A stretch of 64,000 bases of DNA from Pholiota molesta (lineage: Eukaryota; Basidiomycota; Agaricomycetes; Agaricales; Strophariaceae), in contig JACGCK010000004.1 of assembly GCA_014925825.1 (NCBI GenBank), positions 620,001 through 684,000 on the forward strand, read 5' to 3'. Both the position numbers and the translations under genes were made by a program. Below are positions 12,421-22,691 of the stretch, piece by piece. Numbering within the stretch: the stretch's first letter is position 1; each line of letters starts with the position of its first letter. A model generated the notes under the pieces. It saw nothing but the letters and a program-made list of their open reading frames with translations. It was not told the DNA's origin and did not search any database.

Positions 12421-14790
12421 ATGTCAAGACCCGCCAAATCTTTGCAATCTGGCCTTGGTGCTATAAAACGCGACTGGTCACAATCTAATCTTTCACAGGC
12501 TTCTCAGGATTCAGAGATTCCTTGGTCGTCGTCACCCCATGCTCCCGTTCAGCCGAAGCCTATAGATAAACATACAGAGAAAAAGCTTACACCTTCGGAA
12601 ATACGATTGAAAGCGATACAAGAAGCTCTCTCAGGAGTCTCCTCTTCCTCGTCTTCAAAGGCACCTCCTCCTTTAGCTCATTCGTCATTGCAAAACAAGC
12701 GTCCGAGTTCGTACACTAACGATGCCACCGTGCCCGCACCGAAACGAGCGCGACAACTGCCACCTGATTGGCACGACTCTCTAACTGGCCAGAGCCTATC
12801 AAATTCACGCGCTCCGTCTACATCTTCTTCCTTTAGCAAGTCTGCAGTACTTGCACCGCCATCTGCGCCTGGTGCCTCCGCCAAGACCAAACTCGCGTCG
12901 ATATTTCTGAGCCAAGAGCAAACTCAAATATTGAAACTAGTGCAAGACGGAGAAAGTGTATTCTATACCGGCAGTGCTGGTAAGCGTCGCATATAATGGC
13001 TTTTTCTTCTGTCTTGACTTTTGAAACGCGTGAAGGAACTGGAAAATCTGTTCTCCTTCGCGAGATTATCAAGGCACTCCGCAAGAAATATGTGAAGTCG
13101 GCCGACGCAGTGGCCATTACTGCCTCTACTGGTACGTGGACCCTCTTTACACAATCTGCGACTCGTTTAACGGGCCTTCAGGAATTGCCGCCTGTAACAT
13201 TGGCGGAGTTACTATCCATTCCTTCGCTGGTATTGGACTAGGAATTGAGTCTGCGGAGGATCTAGTGACTAAAATCAAGAAGAATAAGAAAGCTTCAACT
13301 CGGTGGCTCAGGACGAAGGTGCTTATTATTGATGAAGGTCAGTACGCGGTTATAACACAACATGTGTTTTCTGAATACTCATTGGTTTTCAGTTTCCATG
13401 CTCGATGGCGTGCTGTTTGATAAACTTGCTAAAATTGGCTCTATTCTCCGCAAACGACCAGAACCATTTGGAGGAATTCAGGTCAGCATATATACCATCC
13501 TATCCGGGCATATCTTATTTCACAACAGGTGGTTGTAACCGGAGACTTCTTTCAATTACCGCCAGTAGCCAAAGGAGAAGTGAAATTCGCTTTCGAAGCA
13601 GACATGTGGAAAGAAACCGTTAAGCATACATACAATCTTACCAAGGTGTTCAGGCAGAGCGACCAGAGTGAGTAATCCCTCCGGAAATGTTTTAATTTAG
13701 GATATATCTAAATTTCTTCCAGCATTCGTGGACATGTTAAACGAGATGCGTTTTGGTACCCTCTCTTCAGCATCAATAGAAGCATTCAGGCGGCTTTCTC
13801 GAGATATCGAATACGACGACGGTCTGGGACCCACAGAACTGTAAGTCATATGAACTATATCATGGCTCTTTCCTTTAAGCATTTTACTCCTCCTCCTCAG
13901 CTTTCCTCGCCGCGAGGACGTCGAGCGCTCTAATTCAACTCGGATGTCACGTCTACAAACACACCAAGAACTTTACACGTCAGTGGATGGTGGGTCAATT
14001 CAGGATGTCAACCAGCGTGAAAAAATGCTTGCAAACTTTATGGCACCCCAAAAGCTGGCCCTTCGAATTGATGCTCAAGTCATGTTGATCAAAAATCATG
14101 ATGAGACGCTGGTTAATGGAAGTATGGGGCGTGTTATCCGCTTTGTGGACCCCGCTGTCTATGGTACGGAGCTAGATGAGGGATTCTCCGGAGAAGCAAA
14201 CGTTGTTGGTGCTGCAAGCGCAACGGGTGGTGTTGGCTCTGCTGCAAAGAAGCAAAGCGCGGCAGCTGTCGCTAAAACACGGCTATATCCAGTCGTCGAG
14301 TTTATTCTTCCGCATGGAGGCAAGCGCAGGATGCTGATTATGCCTGAAGTTTGGAAAGTTGAGTTGCCTAGCGGTGAGATTCAAATTAGCCGAACTCAGG
14401 TATGTTGTGTCGCTTGAAATCCATCTCCTCCATCCTGAATTGTCACAGCTTCCTTTAATTCTTTCCTGGGCCATGAGCATACACAAGTCTCAAGGGCAGA
14501 CCTTGGATCGAGTGAAAGTCGATCTCGGAAAGGTTTTCGAAAAAGGTGAGTGCAATAAACAGACAATATGTCATTGTTATCTGAAGCTATTGTCACCAGG
14601 ACAAGCATATGTTGCACTTTCCCGTGCCACTACTCTTGAAGGCCTTCAAGTCCTTAATTTCAATCCGAGCAAGGTGAGATTGTATTTATCACTTCTCTTC
14701 ATATACTGATACAGCTCGATTAAATAGGTTCAAGCTCATTATAAAGTCGTCGCCTGGAGTAAGACACTTTCCACTATCGCAGACCGTTGA
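12421..14790 (+). CDS. PIF1: PIF1-family 5'-3' DNA helicase
   Basis: Begins at the ATG at 12421 ([11 protein letters not shown]) and ends at TGA 14788-14790, roughly 640 residues from about nine exons. A Ser/Pro-rich N-terminal region of about 170 residues precedes the superfamily 1 helicase core. Walker A is split by the first intron (12980-13035): YTGSAG then [10 protein letters not shown]. Next come [11 protein letters not shown], Walker B KVLIIDE plus [18 protein letters not shown] (motif III), FRQSD, and the C-terminal [20 protein letters not shown] and [11 protein letters not shown] of motifs V and VI. An Ala/Gly-rich insert near 14205-14270 lies before the last motifs. PIF1 unwinds G-quadruplexes and telomeric and Okazaki-fragment intermediates in nucleus and mitochondria. 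Every exon joins in frame with no base slips. Confidence 0.93.
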
Positions 14791-15164
14791 GTAATACCGT
14801 CGATAATCTGTGCACATACCACTCTCCACTGTTTTCTTTATTCTATTCTTATGTAAGTTGTAAAAAGACGTTCACTCGAATCATATGGTATATAACACGC
14901 TAGACCTCCCAGATAACTACGAGTAATATATACCATGAAGATTAATAAGGCATGCAAAAAAAAACTGGCATAATAATGAGTGTTGCGAGTGAGAACGATC
15001 ATGATGTACTTATGTGAACATTTGTAATAAATAATCAAAAGGCTTGCTGAGTGAAAAAAATGTGCATGCAGACATTCTCATATCTCTACTCAAAAATTCC
15101 AGAAAATCTCGGATCGAAGTTGATCGAAGGTTTGGGCGCTTAACGACTCGGATCAGGCGCTCTA
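14791..15164. other. Intergenic region downstream of PIF1
   Basis: AT-rich spacer of about 370 bp with no recognisable coding content. It likely holds the PIF1 3' untranslated region and the promoter of the possible gene at 15165. Confidence 0.5.
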
Positions 15165-15702
15165 ATGTTTAGCAAAACCTTGCTCTCGGGTCGGCCCGAG
15201 CGAAATGGACTCCGATTGAGTCTACATGCCTTGCACCATCTTTTGAACCTACACCGCTCTTACTTCTGATCAAATTTTATCGCAATGGCAATGTTGGTGC
15301 TCTTCTCGAACTTGCATCCTCGACATCCGGATCCCCCGCCTTCTATGTCAACTTGGCAAAACAGCGATGGGTTTTGCAGACCCGGATGGGCACCCCACCA
15401 AATGTTTGCTATCTGCTTTCTGAATCACCCATTTCAAATGGCGATATAGATCTATCATACATCGCTCTACTGCTCCTTGGAGTACAGTATGGTAAGTCAT
15501 ACAATGTCTGAGTCCCTGCAGTCCTTACGCTGACGCGATTCACTCCAAATTCCGCGAAAATGCACAGTGTGTTCGTATGGATGTCAAGATCAAAAGCAAG
15601 CTTTCTTCGAACCTGGGTAAAATTGGATACGTTCATAGGTTCTATGGGTATCTAGAGTATGTGTTCGCTGAAGAGAAGATAGAAGCGAAACAACCTCCAT
15701 GA
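15165..15702 (+). CDS. Possible orphan gene, two exons
   Basis: An ATG at 15165 opens MFSKTLLSGRPERNGLRLSL and, after an apparent one-base slip near 15255, continues as LLIKFYRNGNVGALLELAS, then AKQRWVLQTRMGTP, to a donor near 15480. A second exon ending at TGA 15700-15702 reads RMDVKIKSKLSSNLGKIG and FYGYLEYVFAEEKIEAK. Both parts have balanced, protein-like composition. A splice from the GT at about 15481 to the AG at about 15567 joins them in phase. Total length would be about 150 residues. I recognise no domain. The slip matches the base-loss pattern seen in other genes here, which favours a real gene, but a decayed fragment remains possible. Confidence 0.4.
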
Positions 15703-16789
15703 GTACTTTTCATTGAACTCAGCAATCGTCTACTCTGTTCAATTGACTGCCGTGTTGCATTGTTATGCATTCCATTTGCAGACATACGCATTGTACCCGC
15801 CGATCATGCTGATATAACGCTCGCATGATTGCCTATGGTTACTTGCATTGGGACTATTTTCTCTTTTCCCTACCATGCATTTCCTCAGTCCTCGGATCAC
15901 TGGAAGCCGAATCACTGTCTGCCCAATCTACATCTCAAATCTTGATGATTTCAAAGCTCAAGCATATACATAGCCTCTGTAACGAAGCTATTTAACCCAC
16001 GACATAATTTGGTGCCATACTTTCGATGCAAAATATTGCTTGCAAGTTCGATATCATGAGCAATCATTAATCATTTCTCTCGCCTAGACAAGCCCACGTC
16101 AGAAAATGGCGGTCATTTATTTCAGAAAGCTGTAACAGATCCCGGGCTTGTGGTTAAATGGGAAGTAAGTAGTTTTTCTTATCTAACAAAGTGGGCTTTT
16201 GTTGCTTACGAGCTTCACAACAACAGCTCATCATGTTTTGTCACAGCCATGTTTTTCGACCTCCATCCGATGAAGGTGTACTCCGATTCGGACCCAGCGT
16301 CCATACTTCTCCGTCTGTCAGCTTTCTGACTCGATACAAGGCATAATGTACATGAGGATCCCGAGTCTTGATTATGATGGGAATCTCATGACATGCTTCG
16401 GACTTCGGAATACTATGTGCAGTTTGGAGGTGGCTCGCCCGACTGGGATTTGAATAATCGTACGTACAGTTTTTCATATACATATTCCGAGCCCTGACCC
16501 TTTGTATTTTATCTTACTTTTGAATACTTGAGAGGGACCCTCAGGCCAACCTTCCGCTTCTTGCAAATGGGCGATGGACGCGCATGGGATTGATGCCGTG
16601 GATTGCGGAAGTTCGGCACAGCAGGTTTGCTATCAGCGGTGCACCCTTAAAAGACACTATGCGTCAAGGTTATCCCGCCCCAATCGACTGTCTTGTCGAC
16701 TCCATAAATACCCTCCTAATGTTTCATGGCTATCCTTTGGTCACCCATTCTCTCTGCCACTGGTCCCACGTTTGCAGATCTAAAGTAAC
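15703..16789. other. Intergenic region upstream of the MFS transporter
   Basis: About 1.1 kb with scattered short frames only. 16574-16835 is open in two plus-strand frames, but neither resembles a family or splices into the transporter. Probably the transporter's promoter and 5' untranslated region. Confidence 0.5.
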
Positions 16790-19308
16790 ATGGTTTCTGG
16801 CGAACTGCAGCGGCTCACTGTTCAAGGGTTCATAGACTCTGCAGCCTCCGATGCTCAAACTCGATCTATGTGGCCAATTGATCCTACTGAGGCGGACGTT
16901 TGTGCGAACCCAAGCGTTGAAGGTGATAAATCTACGACGACAACACTGTATCCTAATGGTGCTGCTACTGAAGAAGGCGTGGTCCTGAAGTCTCTGGAAA
17001 ATATTCGGGAACCAAGCCTAGATCCTCGCGTTCATCTCTCTGAAAGGGACAGGCCGAACGAAAGGGATCTTGATGAAAACCTTGCCCAACGCTTTAGCCA
17101 TCTGGTCTTTGGTACAGCTCACGAGAAAGACTTGGAAGAGGAGAAAGATCACGAACCAATATACGTCAGTTACTAGATTTTCTTACAGCTATTCGAAGTT
17201 GTAACATATCTTTGGAATGAAGATTGAATTTGCGGCAGGTGTCCCGCATAATCCAATCAATTTTTCACGGCGCAAAAAATGGGCCATCACAGCGATTGCT
17301 TGTTTCTCTACTTTCTTAGCCTGTATGTTTTTTTTTGTCAATTCGAGCAACAAAACTCACCGCTCGATTATAGCGTCCACCGCATCCAGTTACAATATGG
17401 GTTTCGCAAGCATGACCCGTGATCTAAATTGCACGGATTTCCAGGCTACTATTGGTTTAAGTGTCTACGCCCTCGGATTTGGTGTTGTTCCACTCGTCAC
17501 AGCTTCTTTCAGCGAGGAATTTGGTCGATTTCCTCTATATATTGGGTCCGGAATTGGTTTTCTTCTCATGTATATGATGATCCCATTGTAAGTGATTTAA
17601 TGTGTCCATCAGAGATTGAAACTAATTTAATATTCCTCAAGGGCTCCAAACATCCAAACGGTCATCATAGCACGTTTAATCCAAGGCGCGTGTGGGTCTA
17701 CCGGTGCAACAATGGTGGGCGGAACTATCGCGGACATATGGGAACCTAAAGAGTATGTTATACCTGAATGATGCGAATAAGTGCTTCTGTCAAGAATTTA
17801 TTTGATGCGTTTTCTAGGCGAGGTTTGCCTATGTCTATCTTTGCCTTAATGGCCATTGGTGGCACAGGCATAGGTCCCGTTTACGCTGGTTGGATGGAGA
17901 TGAATCCAAGGCTGGAATGGAAATGGATCCAATGGAGTCAGATGATGTTCGTTGCCCGTTTTCTCTCTCTAATTCCTGAAGCTGATAGTATTAAATGACT
18001 TGTCAAGTATATGTGGTGCATACCTCGTCATCTTGTTGTTTGTCATGAAAGAAACCCGTTCCTCTATTCTACTGACTCGAACAGCAAAAAAATTGAGGAA
18101 GTTAACAGGGGATCATCGATATCGCGCACGTGTAGAAGATGAACGCGCAAGTCTTCGTACATTGATCTGGATTTCGTGTACGCGACCTGTTTGTCAGTCG
18201 TATTTTCTTATGATTCTCCGCGATGCTGTGTCGATGAATTAATTTGCAACAGATTTACTATTCACCGAACCAGTCGTCCTTAGCTTCAGTGTAAGTGTTC
18301 TGCATCATCTCTCATCATATTATGACTTTACCTCAACTTGTAATGCTTAGCTATGGATTGGATTTGCCTGGGGTGTCCTTTACTGTATGATTGAGTACGT
18401 CTCTTAGTCTTACACTGTCCATACAAGGACTTATGGATCTATCCCATAGGTCTGTTGCCGCAGTGTTCTCGGGCTTGCATCATTTCAACATTGGCCAAAC
18501 AGGTACTATATTTATGACAATGGTGTACGTGAGTTTCTCGAGTCTATATGTTTATGTTACTCATTATTTGTGGTAGAATTGGATCGCTCCTTGCATTTGC
18601 TGGAAATTTCTATCAAGAAATATTATACCAGTATGTCATCGACGAATGTGATGCTGTTTTGTGTTCTCAAATTCGACATCAGGCGCAATTTCTCTCGCCG
18701 AGGCCCTGAAGCGCGTCTGTACCTCGCTTGCTTTGCAGCAATTATGATTCCTGTGGGCATGTTCATATATGCATGGTCTGCTTTCCAGAGAATTCCATGG
18801 ATTGCCTTGGCCATCGGTATTACCATTTTTACTTGGGGCATATTTATCGTTTATTTGGCAGTTTTTTCCTATCTGGCCGATTGGTATGTTTCCCTGTCTT
18901 TCGAAGTGTCATACCTTAATGTTAATGGTAAATGATTTATCAGTTATGGTCCGTTTGCGTCTTCAGCGTTGGCAGGCCAAAGCCTCGCTCGTGGGTATTT
19001 TATTAAGGTTTCCATGGACAATATTGCTTACATTTGGGAAATTGTTGATTAGGGAATCTATCTGCCACTGCTTTCCCGCTTTTTACTGCTCAAATGTATA
19101 ACAACTTGGGTTATAGATGGGCTAACACACTCTTTGGTTGTCTCGCAGCTTTGATGATCCCAATACCATTCGTATGTGCTTGCGCGCTTACGAATTTCTG
19201 TCCTTGTTGCTCATTAGCATTGTCATCAAATTTTAGGTTCTTTTCTTTTTCGGTCCATCTATTCGAAAGCGCAGTGAATTCTCCAGCGCAGTGATGAAAG
19301 CCTCATAA
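16790..19308 (+). CDS. MFS transporter, drug/polyamine:H+ antiporter (DHA1) type
   Basis: ATG at 16790, stop TAA at 19306-19308, in about eleven exons. A hydrophilic, acidic N-terminal tail of about 125 residues ends in ERDLDENLAQRFSHLVFG, then NPINFSRRKKWAITAIACF opens the first membrane segment. DHA1 marks follow: GLSVYALGFGVVPLV, RLIQGACGSTGATMVGGT, IADIWEPKERGLPMSIFAL (the motif A-like loop) and AIGGTGIGPVYAGWMEMN. The second half includes YCMIESVAAVFSGLHHFN and AALMIPIPFVLFFFGPSIRK near the end. Roughly twelve hydrophobic segments can be counted. Relatives move polyamines, azoles or other small cations across the plasma membrane or vacuole; the substrate cannot be read from sequence. All exons join without frame slips. 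Confidence 0.88.
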
Positions 19309-19701
19309 CTGGTTTTATGGTCTTTCATTTAGATAGAACAGATGATATTAGATGGTGTTTATCGTACTTGCGAGTAATGCATTCTTGCTTTTATTGTTTC
19401 AACCGTATTTGTAGACTACATTGTGTACGTTATGGCTCCGCTTTCAAGGATTTCTGAACATGATTTGCGAATAGCACACCATATGGTTCTAAGACGTCAA
19501 CTGTCTTGCAATAATCTCCATTGTTTGGGGACATGTATTCCAGTAATAATCATAACTATATTCTACGCCTCTTGTTGAGCCAATAAACCTTAGACGGGAT
19601 GTATTCATTTGGGGTATCATCAGAACTTCGCTCATCTCTTGTCTTTTGATTAAGTAGTGTCCCGCGCAGTAAATCGGATCAAGGAAAATCACCCTTTCAA
19701 A
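19309..19701. other. Convergent intergenic region
   Basis: 393 bp between the transporter stop and the MYND-DUF4470 stop on the other strand. No gene seen. Confidence 0.5.
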
Positions 19702-22036
19702 CTACTGGTCAAAAGCCGTATGCCCAAATTCTGCAAATCTCATAGTGAGGTCTGCTCCACCAATCATAACTGCAAACGACCATTAGACAGCTGAATTAAG
19801 ATGGACTAAATATCAATATCTTACAAAGCTCATAGAATTCTTCCTTGGAAAGATTAGGTAGCTTCTGGGAATCCAAACGAAGGGAGATTCCAACTCGCTG
19901 TACACGAAGCTCAACATTTGACACATACAGAAGGTGTGGCAACGAAGAGGGGGTTACAGGAAAAGAGTTTCGGACTAACTTTTGGATGTATGGAGTGTGC
20001 CGGCCGGAGATTGACACCAAGGTTAGATCCCATGGATTGTGCTTCTTGAGCCTCCAGGTATTCCAGGAATGCCCTTTCATGATCAACGAAAGCATCCAAG
20101 GAAGCCATTAGGCGGACTACAGATGGCGATTGAGGGCCTTTGAATAGGGTTTTGATTTTTGATTTCTGAGTTTTCGACGATCAGCCACGTCGCACGTTAG
20201 AGGATGAATATTGGAGAGTCAAAAGAAAGATAAACGATAACTTACCAGAGAAGGTATTTTATGACACCTTTCCATGAGAATTTTTATCGCGCGTGGGTTG
20301 TTGCGAGCTATGGACATAGGAAATTCTTGGTGCCATTTTTTGGAGTGCATGAGCAGGCATGAATATGGGTTGTTCTTATTGAGGAGTGGTGCCCAATCCG
20401 CCAGACATTCGGCAACACCCATCTTGTCGCCCATATCGCCAACATCTATGCGATCGAACGACGGATCAGAGAATGCTGGTAAGACGCCTATCGATATGCC
20501 TTTAGAGAGAAGGTGCGAGTCATATTGGAGGAGATGAACATTGATATCGAGCTTTTTCATCCGCGCAGAGAATTCTCGAAGCTCTGATTTGACGTGGAAG
20601 AAGAGGCAACCCAGAATGTCACCGTTGGGATCGCTTCCATGACGGAAACCTGTACGCTGTACAGCAGCTACATCCCACCCATGGAGAGGGTTGATATCGC
20701 CAGTCATACCCATCCATTCACCTTGAGAGGTAAACATTAACCTGCAGATAATTAACTCACGAAACAAGCTCAAAGAATGATATGGTACCTATTTGGGGAC
20801 GTAAAGTGATCCAAATTCATAGAAAAAGGTGCAAGTACCCCAGTTTCCCAAAAGCGACGTAGCGCAAGCCTATGTGGTGGCCGCAAACTGGATAGAAGTT
20901 TATGCCTGTCGTCGATGAGGAAAGGATCTTGAAACACCTCTCTCTTGCTGGCCATTCCCCTGGCGAGACTGTAGCTCGAGAACAACATTTCAATCGGGCG
21001 CTTAATGCTGGCGGCTGGTTGAGCAGAGTACAGCTTACCCCTGCCTCGAGTTGTCAGTGTCGTTTGGAAAGACATTTCTCCGTCTCTGGAGTCTTCGCCA
21101 TATACAATATTGGCGCAATGTCGAACATAGGAGGCGCCTGTTTCCGGAAGACTTGCAGAGTACATGAGATGAGCTGCAAGTTCTGCAGATTCTTCGCTTG
21201 TTGGGCCTGGGTTAAGCAAGACGCAGAGAATGACCAACATTCGGTTGAGGACATCAGTATTGCTATTGTTCAGAAGAATATCGACCTTGCCCGCATAGCT
21301 GTTGGGAAGACAGTTGACACTTTCTATGAGGTTGCGTAAATCCCCGGCGGCTAGAAAGTGCACTGATGTTACATGTGTTTCGAAAGTAGATAGAAATATG
21401 TTGCACTCGCCTGGCATGCAAATTTTGAGATTCTTGTCTACATCAGCTAATCCTTCGTTGTTTGATAGCTGTAAGCAATCATATGCAGGGCAGCCGGGAT
21501 TTTTGTAAGGATCGGTAGATGACGATGAGGGAAGAAATGTCGAATCGGACAGTAAAGGTTGACGTTCTCAACTATCCACCCTGGTTCCCATTCGGCGTTT
21601 ATATATGGATGCTCACAATCAAGTCGATGCCTTGGCCAGTGTTGACGCTGACAATGCCAGAACAATACTGATGAAACGTAGGGATCAGCAGATATATTAT
21701 ATGACTAATAAAATAAAAAGGCTACCTTGACAAGCGAACACTTTTTAAATGACCGTCTTTAGCTAGTTCTGCCTTGGGAATTATAAAAAAGTCACTCACT
21801 CGAGGGCATATCATAACTCCAATGTTTGAACAAGCATGGAGACCAGGTTTGCGAACCGCATTGCAACAAAGCAATTGTGGAATCGTTTTTCCATCGGATC
21901 CTGATCCCAAGCGATACGACATGTACGATTCTAATGACTGGCTGCTGGGACTACTGTCCGTATGATTGCTAATGGTGAATATAGGCCGTTTGAAACGTGA
22001 GAGCACCTCCCGATAATATCGATAGTCAACAATCAT
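19702..22036 (-). CDS. MYND zinc finger / DUF4470 protein
   Basis: ATG at 22036, stop TAG at 19702-19704, about nine exons. Near residues 55-95 a MYND-like finger can be pieced together over two introns: ACSNIGVMICPR, CSLVKYCSG, then CQRQHWPRHRLDC. Next is a DUF4470-type domain: NEGLADVDKNLKICM, HFLAAGDLRNLIESVNCLP, YAGKVDILLNNSNTD and LNRMLVILCVLLNPG, followed by the conserved HLMYSASLP. The C-terminal part ends FMIGGADLTMRFAEFGHTAF. DUF4470 is shared with the dynein assembly factor DNAAF3 of ciliated organisms; in mushroom fungi it is commonly paired with MYND and has no established role. Frame slips occur inside the finger near 21653 and at about 21563. A Cys of the first finger pair reads as Ile, so zinc binding is uncertain. 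Confidence 0.78.
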
Positions 22037-22691
22037 GAATGAGATAAAACGGACAAGAAAGGAGATTTTTCGTGTCTCCTGCCTGTGCTGGCTATTTGAG
22101 TCATTGAAGCTTGGTACTTGTATCGAATCCTTTCCATAAAGATGGTTTAAGGATATCGACTCATCATTACGTGATAGAAGGTAGTGTCTGGAAGGTAGTG
22201 TCCAGAAGGTAGTATCCGCTGGAACGGATTACTCGGGATTAGAGAGAGGATAGGCAGAATATGATCCGTCATCAGGACAAAAGCTTCATGCAAAGGTGTT
22301 ATAAATGATCACTAGCGTAACTCAACCTAGCTCAACCTCGACACTGGCCGGCGTTCATTCAGGGTATAAGTAGCTCAGCAAACAAGAAGCAGCACTCTAC
22401 TTCCTTCATTCTATCGTGGGGGCGATAGATGTTGAAGAAGTTCTCCGTGAATCCGTTTCATAGTCTTGCAGATATAGAGCGCAAGGTGAAAAGGAAACGT
22501 TTTGATACAGTAGTGTTTGATGCAGGTCCGTATGAAAAGGCTTTGCGATGGGGATGAGCGCTGCAACTGAGTGCAAGTACTAAAGAGTATTAATGTGTGA
22601 CAACGTCTCCGTGACAGGTCGTGCCAGCTCCGATTTATTCTCCGACTACCTGCATTGGACATTGCTTTCATAGTCAACACCCTTCACACCG
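22037..22691. promoter_or_regulatory. Divergent promoter between the MYND-DUF4470 gene and POL1
   Basis: 655 bp between two divergent start codons with no coding content. It contains a three-copy 14-nt tandem repeat at 22177-22218. No ACGCGT box was seen here, although one occurs at 22830-22835 within POL1 intron 1. Confidence 0.4.
22177..22218. repeat. Imperfect tandem repeat, 14 nt x 3
   Basis: Three head-to-tail copies begin at 22177, 22191 and 22205 with the consensus gaaggtagtgtccg; differences are confined to positions 10 and 12-14. It lies in the divergent POL1 promoter about 475 bp before the start codon, and could be a cluster of protein-binding sites or simple slippage. Confidence 0.8.

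Noticed and set aside
16574..16835. Open frames of 69 and 83 codons before the MFS gene
   Set aside because: They overlap each other in different phases, show no family motif and do not splice in phase into the transporter.
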